Assembly: GCA_001464735.1 (NCBI GenBank)
Contig: LNDU01000028.1
Span: 1 to 59,911 of the forward strand
Direction of reading: 5' to 3'
From: Nitrospira sp. Ga0074138
Lineage (GTDB): Bacteria > Nitrospirota > Nitrospiria > Nitrospirales > Nitrospiraceae
Length of the DNA stretch: 59,911 bases
In this document: positions 45,988 through 54,457 of the stretch, piece by piece
Position numbering within the stretch: position 1 is the first letter of the stretch
Layout of the letters: each line of letters begins with the position of its first letter
Translations under genes and position numbers: made by a program
The notes under the pieces: model-generated
The model's input: only the letters and a program-made list of their open reading frames with translations
What the model was told of the DNA's origin: nothing
Database searches by the model: none

Positions 45988-46176
45988 TCATCGAATCGGG
46001 CGCGAATGTGTGCCGTCAAAGCGTGTCTTCTCTTTCCGCTCGATCTGCACCACTCTGGAGTCGTGGACGATAATTTCGACAGACCCGAACCGAATTCCTT
46101 TCAATGCCCGCAGAATCGCCTCCTCGACTGTCTGATCTGAGTACGGGAACGTTGTCTCTTGAGCTCCTCTGGACAT
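45988..46176 (-). CDS. YezD-like (DUF2292) small protein
   Basis: The 62-residue product reads DQTVEEAILRALKGIRFGSV, EIIVHDSRVVQIERKEKTR, the YezD/DUF2292 pattern. The family is often found near sulfur-assimilation genes, which fits this site, but its function is unknown. ATG 46176 has GAAGG upstream; a TTG at 46203 is an alternative. A terminator follows the gene. Confidence 0.75.
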   Translation of the reverse strand: MSRGAQETTFPYSDQTVEEAILRALKGIRFGSVEIIVHDSRVVQIERKEKTRFDGTHSRPIR

Positions 46177-46253
46177 AACCTTCAGCTCTTTCCTAGTGAG
46201 CAATCTGACTACCCAGCATTCTTTACATTTCCGATCATGATTAAGTGATACGC

Positions 46254-46283
46254 TTTATACTAAAACTGCTGTTTGTTTGTCAA
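46254..46283 (-). promoter_or_regulatory. strong sigma-70 promoter of the YezD-like gene
   Basis: On the minus strand a perfect TTGACA (46278-46283) and TATAAA (46254-46259) are 18 bases apart in a very A/T-rich region. Its -35 element overlaps the -35 of the divergent promoter at 46277-46304. Confidence 0.6.
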
Positions 46284-46304
46284 CATTATAAATTATCGTA
46301 TTTA
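46277..46304 (+). promoter_or_regulatory. divergent promoter of the HTH/binding-fold regulator
   Basis: On the plus strand TTGTCA (46277-46282) and TATTTA (46299-46304) are 16 bases apart. The hexamers overlap the minus-strand -35 element. The surrounding 200 bases are far richer in A/T than the rest of the window. Confidence 0.4.
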
Positions 46305-46419
46305 TCACCATGACTAATGCTGCATTATGATCAATTACACTTCAACAATTTTCAGCTTAAATGAGAAGAATGGAGACATTATAATTGACATATGACAAGT
46401 TTAATTGCTATGGAAGGTC

Positions 46420-47601
46420 ATGCGAATTCAGGACGGGACACTTAAAAATATCGTTCGGTTTTCCAATCACCTCAAATCTATCCGCACGAAGAAGGGCCTC
46501 TCCCAAGTCGAACTCGCCAGTCGAGCGGACGTCACCCGGCAGGCCGTGTCGGCCATCGAATCGAATCTGTACTTGCCGACGACCGCCGTTGCCCTTCATT
46601 TGGCTTCGGTACTGGCTTGTCGCGTTGAAGACTTGTTCAGCCTTGTCCCATCGGAAGAGTTTATTGAAGGCACCCTGGTCGGCCGGCTTCCTCAAGTTCA
46701 GACCCCACCTCAATCAATCCGCGTCAAAATCTCCATAGTCGGAAAGCGGACGGTCGTGCGGCCCGTCACCGACTTGGGCGAGCAATTCTCCTTCGCCGTC
46801 CCTGCAGATGGGTATATGAACGAGACGTACATTAAGCCCTCACGCACCACCGTCCGTGTGAAGCTCTCCCGTGATCGAGAAGCGATCCAACAGGAAATCT
46901 CCGTGGCTGGGTGTGATCCGGCAATCTTTTTAGTCGGTGAACATCTACGACGACACAAGGACCAGACGACCGTGATCGGCTGGGCCATGGGCAGTATGGC
47001 GGCCCTCCAAGCGTTGCAAAGGGGCGAAGTACATGTTGCCGGCATGCATCTGTTTGATCCCGTTACAGGCGAGTCAAATCTGCCTTTTCTTAAGCGATCG
47101 CTGAAAGGATCTGGTTACGACGTCGTGACGTTCGCGACGTGGGAAGAAGGATTTCTGGTTCGCCGGGGCAATCCGAAGTCTATTCGCACAGCCGCTGATC
47201 TTGCCGAGGCTACAGTGAAGCTGATCAATCGAGAAGAAGGATCGGGAGCCAGGCTACTGCTCGATCAACGATTGCGGGCATCCGGAGTAGAGCCGACGCA
47301 AGTACAAGGATACGACCGGAGCGTGTCCTCTCATTTTGAAGTGGCTCGAGCCATCACGGAGCACCAAGCGGATGTTGGAATCGGCATTCGGTCCGCCGCT
47401 CAATTCTTTGCACTCGACTTCATCCCACTACAATCCGCGCGCTACGACCTTGTGGTACCAAAGCCCTACTTACAATCCCATCCGACGTTAGCCCATTTGT
47501 TTGAGGCCATCGTGAGCAAACCGTTTCGAAACGAGATAGAAGCTTTGGGGGGATACGACACCAGCCAAACCGGGAAAGTCCATGCACTGCGAGTCGCTTG
47601 A
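46420..47601 (+). CDS. HTH regulator with periplasmic-binding-like domain
   Basis: This 393-residue regulator has an N-terminal Xre-type HTH (residues about 15-68: LKSIRTKKGLSQVELASRA, VTRQAVSAIESN) and a C-terminal substrate-binding fold with GCDPAIFLVGEHLRR, HLFDPVTGESN, LINREEGSGARLLLDQRL and ADVGIGIRSAAQFF. This is the ligand-binding part found in molybdate/tungstate or similar sensors. It sits divergent to the porin/sulfate cluster and is followed by a second barrel and modABC, so it probably senses an oxyanion and controls one or both. GGAAGGT precedes ATG 46420. Confidence 0.88.
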   Translation: MRIQDGTLKNIVRFSNHLKSIRTKKGLSQVELASRADVTRQAVSAIESNLYLPTTAVALHLASVLACRVEDLFSLVPSEEFIEGTLVGRLPQVQTPPQSIRVKISIVGKRTVVRPVTDLGEQFSFAVPADGYMNETYIKPSRTTVRVKLSRDREAIQQEISVAGCDPAIFLVGEHLRRHKDQTTVIGWAMGSMAALQALQRGEVHVAGMHLFDPVTGESNLPFLKRSLKGSGYDVVTFATWEEGFLVRRGNPKSIRTAADLAEATVKLINREEGSGARLLLDQRLRASGVEPTQVQGYDRSVSSHFEVARAITEHQADVGIGIRSAAQFFALDFIPLQSARYDLVVPKPYLQSHPTLAHLFEAIVSKPFRNEIEALGGYDTSQTGKVHALRVA

Positions 47602-47663
47602 CCACTTTCTCGCCAGGATACAACCCCATATTGACAACAACCGCTTGCATAAAAGGAGAAGCT

Positions 47664-49208
47664 GTGTCGAAGCAATCGTTATGGTGGGCCTTGCTAGCGG
47701 TGCCGCTCCTTCTTCTAGGAATGGACACGGCGAAGGGCGCCGAATATGGAGAACTGGTGCAGAAAGACGGCAAATGGGAGTTCAAGAATACGGAAGACCC
47801 GGTGCTCAAACTCATGCACGATAAACACGTGATCACCGACGAAGAATATTTCAATGTTACGGATCACACCGGAAAAAATTGGATTGAACCAGCCGATGCG
47901 GTGCTGAATCGACGGCGGGAAATGGATTGGGTTCGCTACGAAAAGACCGCGCTCCACTTGCCGGACTGGCTGGATCTTGGCCTGGAAAATCGGACCCGAT
48001 TCGAGTCGTACGATCACCCGTGGCGGGCCGGTCAAGCCATCGGAAATGGCCGAATGGACGCTCAAATTGCCCTACGTACTCGGCTTCGTTTTGGATTGGG
48101 AGGAAACGGGCCATTACGACTTCTCTTCGAAGGACAAGACTCGCGGTCCTTTTTGGATAAGGACCCTGGAGATTTCCGAGATGCTACCACGGTCAATGAA
48201 TTCGATGTTTTACAGTTGCTGGGATCGTTCACCTTGAACAATGTCTTGGACACCGGGTTGCGGACCGATATCCATTTTGGCCGCATGACCTTGGACATCG
48301 GCAACCGCCGGCTGGTCGCGCGAAACGCTTTCCGAAACACCACGAATTCCTTCGACGGGTTCCATTGGCAGGTCAGTCAAGACAAGACCTGGCGGCTGCG
48401 AGCCTTTTTCGTGGAGCCCGTCATCCGAGACGATGTGAAACTCGATACCCAGAATCAGAAGTCGGTCTTTTGGGGAACCTATTTCGAGAGCAAGCATTTT
48501 CCCTGGTTTCAGCTCGACGCATATTACTTGGGGCTGAACGACAAACGAGTGGCCAACGTGGCCAATCATCGTACCTACTCTACCTTCGGCGGCCGTCTCT
48601 TTAAAGACCCTAAGGCAGGTGAAGCCGATTATGAAATTGAAACGTCCTGGCAATTTGGGAACAGAGGCGTGACCGACCACTTTGCCTATTTGAATCATTT
48701 TGAAACCGGCTACATGTTCAACGTTCCCTGGACCCCTCGACTCGTGTTTCAATTCGACCATGCCAGCGGAGATCGCCAACCGGGCGACAGTCAGAACGAA
48801 GGGTTCGACACCCTGTTTGGCGCGCGGCGATGGGAGTACGGGCCCACCGGCATTTGGGGTCCATTTTCTAGAACCAACCTGATCTCACCGGGTTGGCGCT
48901 TATTCCTCAATCCGACACCAAATTTGATTTTGATGGCCAGGCATCGCGTCTGGTACTTGGCTCAGGATAGAGATTTCTTGGGCAATACCGGCTTGCGTGA
49001 CATTACCGGGAACGCCGGCACGTCATTAGGGCATGACATCGAGTTGCAAGCCCAATGGCAAATCAACGCCAATCTGGATTTCGACGTGGGGTACGTTCAC
49101 TGGTTCAAAGGCTCGTATTTTGACAGCCCCATCATCATCGCCCAAATGCCCGCTGGTGGAAACAAAGATTCGGATTACTTTTATGCTTCGATACGGGTCA
49201 GGATCTAG
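47664..49208 (+). CDS. outer-membrane barrel protein (alginate-export-like)
   Basis: This 514-residue barrel starts at a GTG after AAAAGGAG. A signal peptide ends near AKGA and is followed by the N-terminal module (VQKDGKWEFKNTEDPVLKL ... VITDEEYFNV) shared with the porin at 44207-45844. The barrel contains RRLVARNAFRNTTNSFDG and FQFDHASGDRQPGDSQNEGF, as in AlgE-type barrels. Being directly before modABC, it may admit the same anion to the periplasm. An upstream in-frame start (47598) runs into the regulator gene and is rejected. Confidence 0.82.
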   Translation: MSKQSLWWALLAVPLLLLGMDTAKGAEYGELVQKDGKWEFKNTEDPVLKLMHDKHVITDEEYFNVTDHTGKNWIEPADAVLNRRREMDWVRYEKTALHLPDWLDLGLENRTRFESYDHPWRAGQAIGNGRMDAQIALRTRLRFGLGGNGPLRLLFEGQDSRSFLDKDPGDFRDATTVNEFDVLQLLGSFTLNNVLDTGLRTDIHFGRMTLDIGNRRLVARNAFRNTTNSFDGFHWQVSQDKTWRLRAFFVEPVIRDDVKLDTQNQKSVFWGTYFESKHFPWFQLDAYYLGLNDKRVANVANHRTYSTFGGRLFKDPKAGEADYEIETSWQFGNRGVTDHFAYLNHFETGYMFNVPWTPRLVFQFDHASGDRQPGDSQNEGFDTLFGARRWEYGPTGIWGPFSRTNLISPGWRLFLNPTPNLILMARHRVWYLAQDRDFLGNTGLRDITGNAGTSLGHDIELQAQWQINANLDFDVGYVHWFKGSYFDSPIIIAQMPAGGNKDSDYFYASIRVRI

Positions 49209-49219
49209 GGAGGTGGTTC

Positions 49220-49993
49220 ATGATGCGTCTCATTCTGGTTCTCGCAGTCTACTTGCTTGCTGCAACAGGGGCGAAGGTCGCGATCGCTGAGGAGATCACG
49301 ATTGCCGCGGCATCAGATTTGAATTTTGCGTTCAGGGAAATCGTGACCGAGTATGAACATACGACTGGCAATCATGTGAGATTGGTGTTCGGCTCTTCCG
49401 GCAATTTCTACGCACAGATTCAACAAGGCGCGCCGTTCGATCTGTACTTTTCAGCCGATATCGGCTACCCAAAAAAACTGATCGACGAGGGGCTTGCCAT
49501 GCCGAACTCCTTATACCAATATGCGACGGGACGGATCGTGCTTTGGGTGCCCAAGGAGTCATCCCTAGCCGTGACGAAAGGGATGGACGCGCTGCTCGAC
49601 CCGGCCATTAAAAAAATCGCCATCGCAAATCCCAAACATGCGCCGTACGGCCGAGCCGCAGTCGCCGCGATGGAGCATTTCAAAGTTTACGACACTGTCA
49701 AAGACAGGCTGGTCCTGGGAGAAAACGTCTCACAGGCCGCGCAGTTCGTTGAATCTGGCGCAGCTGATATCGGCATCATTGCACTCTCATTGGCACTTGC
49801 ACCTGCAATGAGCACGAAGGGAACCTATTGGGAGATCCCCACGGAGACGCACCCGCCACTTGAGCAAGGAGCCGTGATCGTCAAGGCATCAAAGCGAGCG
49901 GATTCGGCGAAGCAGTTCCTTGAGTTTGTGAAGAGCCGGCAAGGAGTGGCCATCATGACGCGCTATGGATTTGTAGCCCCGGAGTCCCGATGA
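49220..49993 (+). CDS. modA: molybdate-binding protein
   Basis: This 257-residue protein has a signal peptide (LILVLAVYLLAATGAKVAIA) and the ModA pattern: ITIAAASDLNFAFREIV, FGSSGNFYAQIQQGAPFDLY and IANPKHAPYGRAAVAAMEH. It overlaps modB by four bases. The close relation to a further ModA-like protein at 43341-44171 means ligand assignment needs care (tungstate is possible). Confidence 0.9.
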   Translation: MMRLILVLAVYLLAATGAKVAIAEEITIAAASDLNFAFREIVTEYEHTTGNHVRLVFGSSGNFYAQIQQGAPFDLYFSADIGYPKKLIDEGLAMPNSLYQYATGRIVLWVPKESSLAVTKGMDALLDPAIKKIAIANPKHAPYGRAAVAAMEHFKVYDTVKDRLVLGENVSQAAQFVESGAADIGIIALSLALAPAMSTKGTYWEIPTETHPPLEQGAVIVKASKRADSAKQFLEFVKSRQGVAIMTRYGFVAPESR

Positions 49994-50664
49994 ATTGGAT
50001 GGCCATTTGGGTGACGTGCAAACTGGCGAGCCTCACGTCCCTCGCCTTATTGATCCTCGGCCTCCCTATTGCCTATTGGTTGACCTATTCGAAATGGCGT
50101 TGGAAGTTTCTGATCGAATCGATCGTGGCCTTGCCCTTGGTGCTGCCGCCCACGGTGCTGGGGTTCTACATTCTCATCACCATCGGACCACACAGCCCAA
50201 TTGGGCGCTTCTACACAGATCTCGTCGGCCATCCGCTGCCGTTCAGCTTTCAAGGGTTGCTCCTGGCGTCCATTCTCTATAGTTTGCCCTTTGCTGTTCA
50301 GCCATTTGCCACCGCCTTCGAGCAAGTGGATCGAAAGCTCATCGAAGCCTCCTGGACGCTTGGGCTCTCAAAACTGAAGACCTTTTTCAGGCTCATTCTT
50401 CCCCTTTCGACAGCGGGACTCATAACAGGTGTCGTCCTGAGCTTTGCCCATACCTTGGGAGAATTTGGGGTAGTCTTAATGGTCGGCGGCAATATTGAGG
50501 GTATCACGCGTACGGTCTCCATTGAGATTTACGACGAGGTGCAGGCTCTCAACTATGCCGCGGCAGCCAAGACTTCTGCCTTGCTCCTTCTTGTGTCCTA
50601 CGCCGTATTGTTGCTGGTCTATGCCATGAATCGTCGTGTCTGGTCGGTATGGCCCCAGAAGTAA
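49990..50664 (+). CDS. modB: molybdate ABC transporter permease
   Basis: This 224-residue membrane protein has about five helices, LVLPPTVLGFYILI and the EAA loop KLIEASWTLGLSKLKTFF that contacts ModC. It is tightly overlapped by modA and modC. Confidence 0.93.
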   Translation: MNWMAIWVTCKLASLTSLALLILGLPIAYWLTYSKWRWKFLIESIVALPLVLPPTVLGFYILITIGPHSPIGRFYTDLVGHPLPFSFQGLLLASILYSLPFAVQPFATAFEQVDRKLIEASWTLGLSKLKTFFRLILPLSTAGLITGVVLSFAHTLGEFGVVLMVGGNIEGITRTVSIEIYDEVQALNYAAAAKTSALLLLVSYAVLLLVYAMNRRVWSVWPQK

Positions 50665-51737
50665 CGCTGAACATTCGCAAGACCTTTGTCGATCGCGCCA
50701 CCATTGCGGTGCAACTCAGGCTCCCTCTTGATCCGCCGTCCGTCACGATTCTCTTCGGCCCATCGGGATCTGGAAAAACCACTATCCTCCGTTGCCTTGC
50801 AGGACTCGAACAGCCTGAAGAAGGAACCATTTCATGGAACGGTCACATCTGGTTCGACGCAGCCACTCATGTCCATGTCCCGCCGCAAGCACGCGGGCTC
50901 GGCTATATGGCGCAAGCCTATGCGTTATTTCCCAATTACACAGTGGAGGGAAACATTGCCTATGGACTGAGCGGGCTCTCCGTCCAGGAGAAGAAAGCTC
51001 GCGTCAACGAGGTGCTCTCCTTGTTGCAGATCAAACAGCTCGCGCAGCAGAAGCCGACTCAGCTCTCTGGCGGACAACAGCAGCGTGTCGCCTTGGCCCG
51101 TGCGATCGCTAGACGGCCGCAACTGTTGCTGCTCGACGAGCCATTGTCGGCACTCGATGCACCGACCAGAACCAAACTATGCGAAGACCTGCGGATGTTG
51201 CTGACAAGGTTGGCGATCCCCGCGGTCGTCGTCACGCATGACTGGACAGAGGCACTTGCGCTCGGCGACCAGATGGCCGTGATTGATGATGGGCGCGTTC
51301 TTCAGACCGGCAAGCCACAAGAGGTCTTCAGCCAGCCCGTCAATGCCGATGTTGCCCGTGTCGTCGGTATCGAAACTGTTATCCAAGGACGAGTCAGGGA
51401 GATACGAGATGAGCTGGCAACAGTCCAGGTTGGTCCAGTGCCTGTCTTCGCCGTGGCTTCGCCGGGACTTGAGTCCGATGTCTTTGTCTGCATACGAGCC
51501 GAAGATGTCACACTGGAATTAGCCGGTTCCAGCGAAACGAGCGCCAGAAATCACCTGAGGGGAACCGTCCAAGCCGTCACCTCGCTCGGCGCACTGGTAC
51601 GAGTCACCATCGACTGCGGATTTCTGCTGACTGCGCTCGTCACACGATCTGCACAGAGCGAACTGCGGCTGGCTAACGGCAGCGACGTGCGGGCTGCCTT
51701 CAAAGCAGGCTCTGTACATCTCATTCCACGCCGGTAA
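50649..51737 (+). CDS. modC: molybdate ABC transporter ATP-binding protein
   Basis: This 362-residue ATPase has Walker A GPSGSGKTT, signature [16 protein letters not shown], Walker B LLLLDEPLSALD and switch His VVTHDWTEAL. A C-terminal TOBE-type region (VRVTIDCGFLLTALVTRS) can sense the oxyanion. The ATG overlaps modB by 16 bases. Confidence 0.93.
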   Translation: MAPEVTLNIRKTFVDRATIAVQLRLPLDPPSVTILFGPSGSGKTTILRCLAGLEQPEEGTISWNGHIWFDAATHVHVPPQARGLGYMAQAYALFPNYTVEGNIAYGLSGLSVQEKKARVNEVLSLLQIKQLAQQKPTQLSGGQQQRVALARAIARRPQLLLLDEPLSALDAPTRTKLCEDLRMLLTRLAIPAVVVTHDWTEALALGDQMAVIDDGRVLQTGKPQEVFSQPVNADVARVVGIETVIQGRVREIRDELATVQVGPVPVFAVASPGLESDVFVCIRAEDVTLELAGSSETSARNHLRGTVQAVTSLGALVRVTIDCGFLLTALVTRSAQSELRLANGSDVRAAFKAGSVHLIPRR

Positions 51738-51777
51738 ACCATCTTCCACTTCAGGCTGGTTCCTTCTCCCCAGTTTC

Positions 51778-51786
51778 TGTGGATAA
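51778..51786 (-). promoter_or_regulatory. DnaA box
   Basis: TTATCCACA on the minus strand, a full match to the DnaA 9-mer. Confidence 0.5.
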
Positions 51787-52005
51787 GCCTGTGCGCACCT
51801 CTCCTCGCGATATGTGAACCTGAGAAATGCGCCTTGCACGACCTTCTTGCCTATTTTTTAGTCATTGTATGGGTGGCGAAAGCATGCCCCTAGATCTTGT
51901 AGATGTTGATCTATTTGCCAGAATAAACCTGAACAAGTTCGTTGGTTCAATGCCCTAATCGTGTTTGTTTGCTCCCGGCTGATTAATCTTCTTCCCGTAG
52001 AAAAG

Positions 52006-52014
52006 TTATACACA
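52006..52014 (+). promoter_or_regulatory. DnaA box
   Basis: TTATACACA on the plus strand, a match to the TTATNCACA consensus, 228 bases from the first box. Confidence 0.5.
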
Positions 52015-52082
52015 GGCGCTTCACAAATATCCTGAATATCCACTTGACAGGCAAGCGCGAGAATGTTACCAATGGCTACATC

Positions 52083-52628
52083 ATGAAATCGCAAGACCTC
52101 AAACATATTCGAGAAGAACTAGGCCTTACCCAGCAACAACTTGCCGAGGCCCTACACACGACTCGGGTGTCCGTAGCGCGTTATGAAGCCGGCATGCGAC
52201 GGATTCCCGGTGTCGTCTCAGTCGTGCTGAATCAGTTACGACGTAAGACAGCCGTTCCAATGGCTGGCCTGGTTGCAGCCGGCTCCCCGATCGAGCCGGT
52301 GCCGCAATCGGAACTCGTGGATATCCCCCCGAGTATGTTGCGGAGTGGAGAGACTTTCGCCTTAAAGGTCAAGGGAGAATCCATGAAAGACGACGGCATT
52401 TTACCTGGCGACCTCGTGGTGGTGCATAAACAAGGCACGGCCAAAAATGGGCAGACCGTCGTCGCCTTGGTCAATGGCGAGGCTACGATTAAGACATATA
52501 TCAAGAAGGATGCCCACATTGAACTTCGTCCGGCCAACGAGATGATGCAGCCGATCATGGTCAGGCCATCGGATGAATTTCAGATCGAAGGAATTGTCAT
52601 TGGTGTCATCCGACATTGTACCGTCTAG
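52083..52628 (+). CDS. LexA-like repressor with Xre-type HTH and S24 peptidase
   Basis: This 181-residue protein has an N-terminal Xre-type HTH (residues 7-52, LGLTQQQLAEALHTTRVSVA) and a LexA/S24 autoprotease domain. The cleavage bond is A66-G67 (VAAGSP), the nucleophile Ser is S100 (KGESM), and the general-base Lys is K137 (GEATIK). Classical LexA has a winged helix in place of the Xre HTH, so this is a phage-repressor-like or alternative LexA. It may control SOS genes, but no operator was recognised. The ATG 52083 is preferred because residues upstream are not conserved. Confidence 0.88.
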   Translation: MKSQDLKHIREELGLTQQQLAEALHTTRVSVARYEAGMRRIPGVVSVVLNQLRRKTAVPMAGLVAAGSPIEPVPQSELVDIPPSMLRSGETFALKVKGESMKDDGILPGDLVVVHKQGTAKNGQTVVALVNGEATIKTYIKKDAHIELRPANEMMQPIMVRPSDEFQIEGIVIGVIRHCTV

Positions 52629-52648
52629 CCAATCAAAAGGAGGAAACG

Positions 52649-52897
52649 ATGCTCGCGACAGAATCAATCTCTCTCACGAAAGATCAGTTGATGGATTTGG
52701 AAAGAACGGTGGCAGCACTGGATAACCGGTTACAGAGCATACAGCGGGGCTTGCAACGAAGCACTGCAGGCTCTCTGGTAGAGCGTTTTCGAGGTTTACT
52801 GCGGTCCGAGCAGAGAGGCCAGTTCATGTCGGCAGTCTGCAATCGACATGTACGTTCGAATACAAAGCTGACGAGCCATGACAGTCCAAGAGCCTAG
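52649..52897 (+). CDS. small helical protein (82 residues)
   Basis: The first 50 residues form an amphipathic helix (LTKDQLMDLERTVAALDNRL, QSIQRGLQ), and the rest is basic. No function is recognised. An ideal AAAAGGAGG precedes the ATG, 20 bases after the LexA-like stop, suggesting one transcript. It overlaps the next gene. Confidence 0.55.
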   Translation: MLATESISLTKDQLMDLERTVAALDNRLQSIQRGLQRSTAGSLVERFRGLLRSEQRGQFMSAVCNRHVRSNTKLTSHDSPRA

Positions 52898-53060
52898 CGC
52901 ACCATCAGTGCGGACAGGTCCCTGTTCTGATTGCGGCATGGCCGTCGAACGGCTGATGGAATCGATCGACGGCTTTACGGACTCCACAGTTCAACTCTGT
53001 CCAGTTTGCTGGAATGCCCACCGCCAACGACAAGTCTTCGCCGGCGGATGCTGCGGGTAG
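52878..53060 (+). CDS. small zinc-ribbon-like protein
   Basis: This 60-residue protein has CSDC and CPVC pairs 21 residues apart and a C-terminal GGCCG. It is predicted to bind zinc. Its start overlaps the preceding gene by 20 bases, and its stop abuts the 87-bp direct repeat. Confidence 0.5.
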   Translation: MTVQEPSAPSVRTGPCSDCGMAVERLMESIDGFTDSTVQLCPVCWNAHRQRQVFAGGCCG

Positions 53061-53147
53061 GAAATCGCTCCCAAAATGGTCGTCCCTCCGCTTCCAATCT
53101 GCCCATCAGTGCGCTACAGTTCTGTTACGCCCCCGTAGCTCAGTTGG
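53061..53147 (+). repeat. direct repeat, copy A (tRNA promoter and 5' end)
   Basis: Copy A of an 87-bp direct repeat that also occurs at 55396-55482, with most bases shared. It includes an apparent TTCCAA/TACAGT promoter and the first 20 bases of a tRNA. Confidence 0.7.
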
Positions 53148-53170
53148 GTAGACCAGCGGTTTCCTAAACC
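53129..53170 (+). pseudogene. truncated tRNA (5' half, Arg-CCT-like)
   Basis: GCCCCCGTAGCTCAGTTGGG is followed by a D-arm-like segment and an anticodon loop with CCT (TTTCCTAAACC). The sequence then breaks off: no variable loop, T-arm or CCA end follows. It is the 5' half of a tRNA-Arg-type gene, cut at the 3' side of the anticodon stem. Confidence 0.7.
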
Positions 53171-53498
53171 TCTCAGATACTCGCACATAAGTCCTTATCA
53201 AACAGCCAAACAACCCTTTCGCAGCGGACGTTTCCTCCTTGTGTGAAATGAAGGTGACTCTCTCACGTCAGGAGGAGAGGCACCGTACAGTTCAAGACGG
53301 AAACGCGAGGCAGAGGCCGAAACCGGCGTACTGGAGAGATTCACGCAACACAGGAGTGACAGTCTCATTGGCGCGAGCAGTGCGTATCGCAGTCGCTAGC
53401 CGGTGGTTACAGCCGGTGGCGACTAGATACCTGCTGACACAGTGTGATGCCGAACACGGTACCGTTGCACCGGCCCGATCCGATTGATTAATTATTCA
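53171..53498. other. stretch after the tRNA fragment, nothing supported
   Basis: An 82-codon frame exists but lacks a ribosome site and recognisable sequence. No integrase is present. Confidence 0.35.
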
Positions 53499-53669
53499 CT
53501 ACTCCGTCTCTTCGCCGTCTTCAATGCATACTTCGCATTGGTCCAATTCTGAGGCGCCGTGTTCACTACAGAAATACCGGCGGCAGCGGTTGCACGTCAT
53601 GAAGGTCATCCTAACTCGATCTAAGGCTTCGCATCGATCACACTGGCCAGCGCTACGGGCTTTGGGCAT
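53499..53669 (-). CDS. small zinc-finger-like protein (56 residues)
   Basis: The protein contains CDRC, CNRC and CEVC pairs plus a C/H site (CSEH), suggesting it binds two zinc ions. GGAG precedes the ATG. The frame continues upstream without conservation. Confidence 0.5.
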   Translation of the reverse strand: MPKARSAGQCDRCEALDRVRMTFMTCNRCRRYFCSEHGASELDQCEVCIEDGEETE

Positions 53670-54039
53670 TGCTATATCTCCACAACAGGTCGTATGAGTT
53701 CTCGGAACATCATTCCATAATATGGGGATTATTGCAGGAAGTTGCCCGCCTCCGCCACACGGGTAGTTATATACTGATAACACATCGGAGTTTGTCGCTC
53801 CAACTCAAACGGACATGCGATGGTCTTGCGAATCACAATCGCAACGGCATTGTCGTGAACCTTCACCAATCTTGTTGCAGGCTGATGAAGAGTTCGCTAG
53901 AACCAACTTAGGGGGGGCATGGCTTTGCAAGTTGTTTCTCGTCCTAGACCTGTCGTCGCCTAATTCACCGATATGGTTGAGGAGCTGCAGGCGAACTGAG
54001 GATGAAGGTCGTTTTGAAAGGTCTGTCTCTGATCCAAAA
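53670..54039. other. stretch with no supported gene
   Basis: No coding frame with a ribosome site and no clear structural element is visible. Confidence 0.35.
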
Positions 54040-54085
54040 TGGTGAGCTGGCTGGGACTCGAACCCATGCCAGTTGCACCAAGCCC
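54040..54085 (-). pseudogene. tRNA 3'-half fragment
   Basis: On the minus strand CATGGGTTCGAGTCCCAG forms a T-arm, then CCAGCTCACCA gives an acceptor strand with an encoded CCA. The 5' half and anticodon arm do not fold into a tRNA upstream, so this is a remnant. Confidence 0.6.
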
Positions 54086-54457
54086 TTCAGGTTGTTTTTC
54101 CTTTGATGCTGGAAAAGTCGACTGCTACTTTATGCGGCTGCTGACCACCTCGATCCACTCCAACCACCGCCAGTCACGTCAGAACATCAGTGGTCTCCCC
54201 TACTTGTCCCCATGTGCGGTCACCAAGAACAGGCATAGAGCTTGTCCGAGATCCGTCGAGCAGCAGACAGAGGCCCCCCTGATAGGAATTCACATCCTGA
54301 ATCTCTAGAAAGTAGAGATGCACGGAACAAGGGTTGCCCCCCTCTTTCCGCCGACCGGACCAAGTTTGGGTAGAGAGGATTTTACTGATCGCACAAACTC
54401 TGATATACCAGACATACACAATCACCATTTTTGAAATCGAAGGGAGGTGGAGTACTC
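54086..54457. other. stretch with no supported gene
   Basis: Short open frames on both strands have no ribosome site. AAGGGAGGTGG at the right edge is the ribosome site of the Lys/Ala protein. Confidence 0.35.

Larger units (their letters stand above)
51738..52082. other. intergenic region with two DnaA boxes
   Basis: No gene is supported in this stretch between modC and the LexA-like gene. It contains two perfect 9-base DnaA boxes and a TTGACA at 52044-52049 that may be the -35 of the lexA-like promoter. Confidence 0.5.

Noticed and set aside
51738..52082. Replication origin
   Set aside because: Only two DnaA boxes, no origin genes nearby and no A/T-rich unwinding element with repeats.
53239..53487. 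82-codon frame after the tRNA fragment
   Set aside because: Basic, low-information sequence and no ribosome site.
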